From NCBI GenBank assembly GCA_026415275.1, contig JAOAHK010000008.1, forward strand, positions 381-17,640: a stretch of 17,260 nucleotides of DNA. The letters are read 5' to 3'. The notes beneath the pieces were generated by a model that did no database searches, was not told the origin of the DNA, and worked only from the letters and a program-made list of their open reading frames with translations. The DNA comes from Anaerolineales bacterium. GTDB lineage: Bacteria > Chloroflexota > Anaerolineae > Anaerolineales > UBA4823. The translations under genes were made by a program, and so were the position numbers. Below are positions 15,016 through 17,260 of the stretch, piece after piece (position 1 is the first letter of the stretch; every line of letters begins with the position of its first letter).

Positions 15016-16137
15016 TTACCGCACTAATGCTAGTAAAACTCCACCCGCAATCACACTGGCTATCTGTCCAGCGGTATTGGTCGCCATCGCTTGCATAATA
15101 ATAAAATTATCTGGATTTTCATCATTTGCCATTCGCGCTGCCAATCTTCCAGCCATGGGAAATGCGCTAATCCCAGACGCACCAATCAAGGGATTGATCT
15201 TACCCTTTGTTACCAAATAAGCAAACTTACCAAATAGAAGCCCGACAAAAGTGTCTAAGCCAAAGGCTAGCAATCCTAAAACTAGCACGATTAGTGTATC
15301 AACCCGAATAAAACTCTCGGCTTTCATGGTTGATCCTATTGCCAATCCCAGAAAAAGCGTTGAAATATTTATCAACTCATTTTGAGCAGACTGGCTAAGC
15401 CTTTCTACTACTCCACTTTCTTTTAGTAAATTTCCCAACATCAGCATACTGATTAAAGGAGCAGCTTCGGGAACCAATATTGAAACGAGGATTGTTACCC
15501 CAATCGGGAAAATCACTCGGGTCGTTTTCGATACGGGTTTTTCAACATATGTCATTTGGGTTGCGCGCTCTTTTCGATTTGTAACCAGTCTCATGATTGG
15601 AGGTTGAATGATGGGTATCAAGCTCATATAGGAATACGCTGCAACTGCAATTGGAGCGAGTAGCTCTGGTGCTAATTTGCTAGAAACATAGATTGCTGTG
15701 GGGCCATCTATGGCGCCTATAACCCCAATTGAGGCAGCTTGGGGAAGATGATACCCCAACAAAGTGGCGAGGATCAAAGTTCCAAAGATTCCAAACTGAC
15801 CGGCAGCACCAAACACCAAAAGTGATGGCCGTGACAACAAAGGGCTAAAATCGATCATCGCCCCTACACCAATAAAAATTAAAAGCGGAAATAACTCTGT
15901 GACAATCCCTGCTTGATAGAGCAATGACAAAAAACCATGCTCGCCGGTTAATGCTGAAAAAGGTAGATTAGTCACAACACAACCGAAGCCAATTGGAAGC
16001 AGTAAAACCGGTTCATACTCCTTTACGATGGCTAGATAAATTAAAAAAAGGCCAGCAATAATCATCACGATTTTAGCGGGTGTAAGGTCTTGAAAACCTT
16101 TGAGTAGCTCAAAAAATCCAAGTAGAGGGGAATTCAT
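15016..16137 (-). CDS. mmdB: Na+-translocating decarboxylase beta subunit (MmdB/OadB/GcdB family)
   Basis: An integral membrane carboxybiotin decarboxylase that couples release of CO2 from carboxybiotin to Na+ export. About nine or more hydrophobic segments fill the 373-residue protein. Family signatures are present: the re-entrant region with GAIDGPTAIYVSSKLAPE, whose Asp (about D144) matches the essential Na+/proton-site Asp of OadB; AAYSYMSLIPIIQPPIMR; GLAIGSTMKAESFI; GASGISAFPMAGRLA; and C-terminal NTAGQIASVIAGG. The ATG at 16137 is preferred; an in-frame TTG at 16146 adds three residues but sits only 3 bases from the purine-rich AAGGGGG. The gene follows the biotin carrier by 5 bases. 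The partner carboxyltransferase downstream points to methylmalonyl-CoA decarboxylase rather than oxaloacetate decarboxylase. Confidence 0.93.
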   Translation of the reverse strand: MNSPLLGFFELLKGFQDLTPAKIVMIIAGLFLIYLAIVKEYEPVLLLPIGFGCVVTNLPFSALTGEHGFLSLLYQAGIVTELFPLLIFIGVGAMIDFSPLLSRPSLLVFGAAGQFGIFGTLILATLLGYHLPQAASIGVIGAIDGPTAIYVSSKLAPELLAPIAVAAYSYMSLIPIIQPPIMRLVTNRKERATQMTYVEKPVSKTTRVIFPIGVTILVSILVPEAAPLISMLMLGNLLKESGVVERLSQSAQNELINISTLFLGLAIGSTMKAESFIRVDTLIVLVLGLLAFGLDTFVGLLFGKFAYLVTKGKINPLIGASGISAFPMAGRLAARMANDENPDNFIIMQAMATNTAGQIASVIAGGVLLALVR

Positions 16138-16142
16138 TTCTA

Positions 16143-16577
16143 TCAAGATCCCCCTTCAAATTCGACGAGTATCTCATTGTGACGCACGTGTTTCCCTACT
16201 TGAATGGGCACAAACTTAACCACTCCTCTTCGTGGAGAGCGGATTGTATTCTTCATTTTCATTGCTTGAATAACACACAGGGGATCGCCCTCATGAACTT
16301 CTTGGCCAACTGCAACTTCAACGCTGGTTACAACCCCTGGTATCGGCGACTTGATAGTATTCAGGGTGTTTGCCGTAAGCGATTTCGAGGTGGGTTGCGC
16401 AACGATTTGCGGCGCAGAGACATCGATACCCTCTCGTTTTTGAGGTTTTGTGGCCTTATCTTCGACTGGATAGACTTCATAAACCTGTCCATCAACTTTG
16501 GCGATAATCGGGCGTTGATCCAGGTTCTCGATTACAACTTCAAACAGCTTATCATGGATTTTGACTTTATATTTCAT
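16143..16577 (-). CDS. mmdC: Biotin carrier subunit of the decarboxylase (MmdC/GcdC-like)
   Basis: A 144-residue biotin carboxyl carrier protein. The N-terminal half (MKYKVKIHDKLFEVVIENLD...) is the docking region seen in MmdC-type carriers. A middle linker (about 45-70) is only modestly rich in Ala/Pro, and the C-terminal biotinyl domain starts near NTIKSPIPGVV. The biotin acceptor is Lys107 in IQAMKMKNT; the usual Glu two residues before Met is Gln104 here. The carrier shuttles CO2 from the alpha-subunit carboxyltransferase to the membrane beta subunit. Its start overlaps the mmdD stop by 4 bases (ATGA), with a GAGGGG ribosome site about 8 bases upstream, and mmdB begins 5 bases after its stop. 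Confidence 0.93.
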   Translation of the reverse strand: MKYKVKIHDKLFEVVIENLDQRPIIAKVDGQVYEVYPVEDKATKPQKREGIDVSAPQIVAQPTSKSLTANTLNTIKSPIPGVVTSVEVAVGQEVHEGDPLCVIQAMKMKNTIRSPRRGVVKFVPIQVGKHVRHNEILVEFEGGS

Positions 16578-16906
16578 CTTACCGCCCCTCGTTTATTGAG
16601 AATATGACTTCGCAAAACCGCTTGCCAAGCAGAAACAAAAGCTGTGGGCGGCAAAGGAAATCTACCTGGCCCAGCGAGTACTCTTTGATGTAATGCGGCA
16701 CTTACCGCAACCGCAACGGCTTGTTTTCTCATCAGCTCTGCATTATCTTCCTCGTTTGATAGCTCGTCTTCATCGATAGGGTTTTTCTGAACCCTTGCCA
16801 AGACGAACACCATCATGGATAAAAGTGTCCACAATAACACCATTGCCGCAAAGATTAGAAACATTCCGAAGAGCGTGATTTGCAGAACTAGGACGATATT
16901 GGACAT
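16574..16906 (-). CDS. mmdD: Decarboxylase gamma/delta subunit (OadG/MmdD family)
   Basis: A 110-residue single-span protein of the OadG family, which anchors the alpha subunit to the membrane and stabilises the complex. The N-terminus is the membrane helix (about residues 3-36, from IVLVLQITLFGM to LARVQ). An acidic linker (DEDELSNEEDNAEL) follows, then the family's Ala-rich segment RKQAVAVAVSAALHQ and a C-terminal tail with WQAVLRSHILNKRG. A longer frame to 16945 adds 13 polar residues before the helix. The ATG at 16906 is chosen because GAGGTG lies just upstream and the helix starts there. It is 19 bases from mmdA and overlaps mmdC by 4 bases. Confidence 0.88.
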   Translation of the reverse strand: MSNIVLVLQITLFGMFLIFAAMVLLWTLLSMMVFVLARVQKNPIDEDELSNEEDNAELMRKQAVAVAVSAALHQRVLAGPGRFPLPPTAFVSAWQAVLRSHILNKRGAVR

Positions 16907-16910
16907 CTTA

Positions 16911-16916
16911 CACCTC
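16911..16916 (-). promoter_or_regulatory. Ribosome binding site deciding the mmdD start
   Basis: GAGGTG on the minus strand ends 4 bases before the ATG at 16906 (its GAGG core is 6 bases away). It supports the shorter MmdD form over the upstream in-frame start at 16945, which would overlap mmdA. Confidence 0.6.
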
Positions 16917-16925
16917 GGCCTCGGG

Positions 16926-17260
16926 TCACATCGGTATATTGCCATGTTTGCGCGGTGGTGCCGAGGAGAATTTATCTCTCAACGCAGCTAGAGAGGCAAT
17001 CACCTTAGGACGGGTTTCGCGTGGCTCGATCACGTCATCAACATAACCAGCTTTAGCGGCATAATATGGATTGTTAAATTTTGAACGATACTCCTCCACT
17101 AATCTAGCTCGCTCAGCGGCTGGATCTGCGGCTTTTTCAATTCTCTTTCGATAAAGTATGTTTACAGCTCCTTCTGCTCCCATTACAGCAATCTCAGCAC
17201 TCGGCCATGCATACGTTACATCAGTGCCGAGGTATTTGCTACTCATCACAACATACGCAC
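16926..17260 (-). CDS. mmdA: Carboxyltransferase alpha subunit of methylmalonyl-CoA decarboxylase, C-terminal part (truncated by window)
   Basis: The frame is open to the right edge; about 111 C-terminal residues are visible and the N-terminus lies outside the window. The pattern AYVVMSSKYLGTDVTYAWP, AEIAVMGAEGAVNILYRK, the mixed-charge helix, NPYYAAKAGYVDDVIEPRETRP and the terminal KHGNIPM is the C-terminal signature of the MmdA/PccB crotonase-fold carboxyltransferases. These move the carboxyl group of methylmalonyl-CoA to biotin (or the reverse in propionyl-CoA carboxylase). Oxaloacetate decarboxylase alpha (OadA) and glutaconyl-CoA decarboxylase alpha do not look like this. With the following mmdD-mmdC-mmdB it defines a Na+-pumping decarboxylase of A-D-C-B gene order. 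Confidence 0.9.
   Translation of the reverse strand, partial: AYVVMSSKYLGTDVTYAWPSAEIAVMGAEGAVNILYRKRIEKAADPAAERARLVEEYRSKFNNPYYAAKAGYVDDVIEPRETRPKVIASLAALRDKFSSAPPRKHGNIPM

Noticed and set aside
16179..16607. A 142-codon open frame on the + strand.
   Set aside because: It is antisense to mmdC and the end of mmdD, both well supported by motifs, and its translation has no recognisable domain or ribosome site.
1..17260. Mobile elements, CRISPR arrays, tRNA or rRNA genes, defence systems.
   Set aside because: Reading both strands shows nearly continuous housekeeping and metabolic genes with short gaps; no transposase, integrase, repeat array or structured RNA was recognisable.

Overview
The window is gene-dense bacterial DNA of moderate GC with 19 protein-coding genes, two of them cut by the window edges. 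I found no RNA genes, insertion sequences, phage genes or CRISPR arrays, and no gap longer than about 60 bases. The gene set suggests an anaerobic fermenter: a full [NiFe]-hydrogenase maturation set, an ATP-type PEP carboxykinase, a sodium-pumping methylmalonyl-CoA decarboxylase and folate/FAD-dependent TrmFO. The style of the soluble histidine kinase and of the truncated first protein fits Chloroflexota (Anaerolineae-like). That placement is inferred from gene content and sequence style, not from a marker gene.

Left part (1-6947). The C-terminal end of a probable extracellular protein is followed by a small class I SAM methyltransferase on the + strand. The methyltransferase ends 2 bases from the end of a convergent minus-strand operon, tatA-hypA-hypB-hypF-hypC-hypD-hypE. 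HypA/HypB insert nickel. HypF/HypE make the cyanide ligand from carbamoyl phosphate. HypC/HypD assemble the Fe(CN)2CO group. TatA forms the Tat export pore, which many hydrogenase small subunits use. No hydrogenase structural gene is in view.

Middle (7002-12084). A + strand run, trmFO - M28/glutaminyl-cyclase-like lipoprotein - soluble histidine kinase - hflX - small two-helix membrane protein, is tightly packed with overlaps of 14 and 4 bases and a 1-base gap. A short AT-rich block at about 6965-6993 between tatA and trmFO holds promoter-like elements for both strands. The + strand promoter would give an essentially leaderless trmFO mRNA.

Right part (12098-17260). A minus-strand run reads mmdA (partial) - mmdD - mmdC - mmdB - aspartate-type aminotransferase - pckA. 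The first four are subunits of a biotin-dependent, Na+-pumping decarboxylase, most like methylmalonyl-CoA decarboxylase in A-D-C-B order. The last two can convert aspartate to oxaloacetate and then PEP. Together they suggest a C4-acid/amino-acid fermentation module that conserves energy as ATP and a sodium gradient.

I see no clearly new defence or mobile system. The most useful leads are the overlapping divergent promoter with a leaderless trmFO, the QC-like lipoprotein and orphan kinase locked into the trmFO-hflX run, the small membrane protein coupled to HflX, and the mmd-aminotransferase-pckA linkage.
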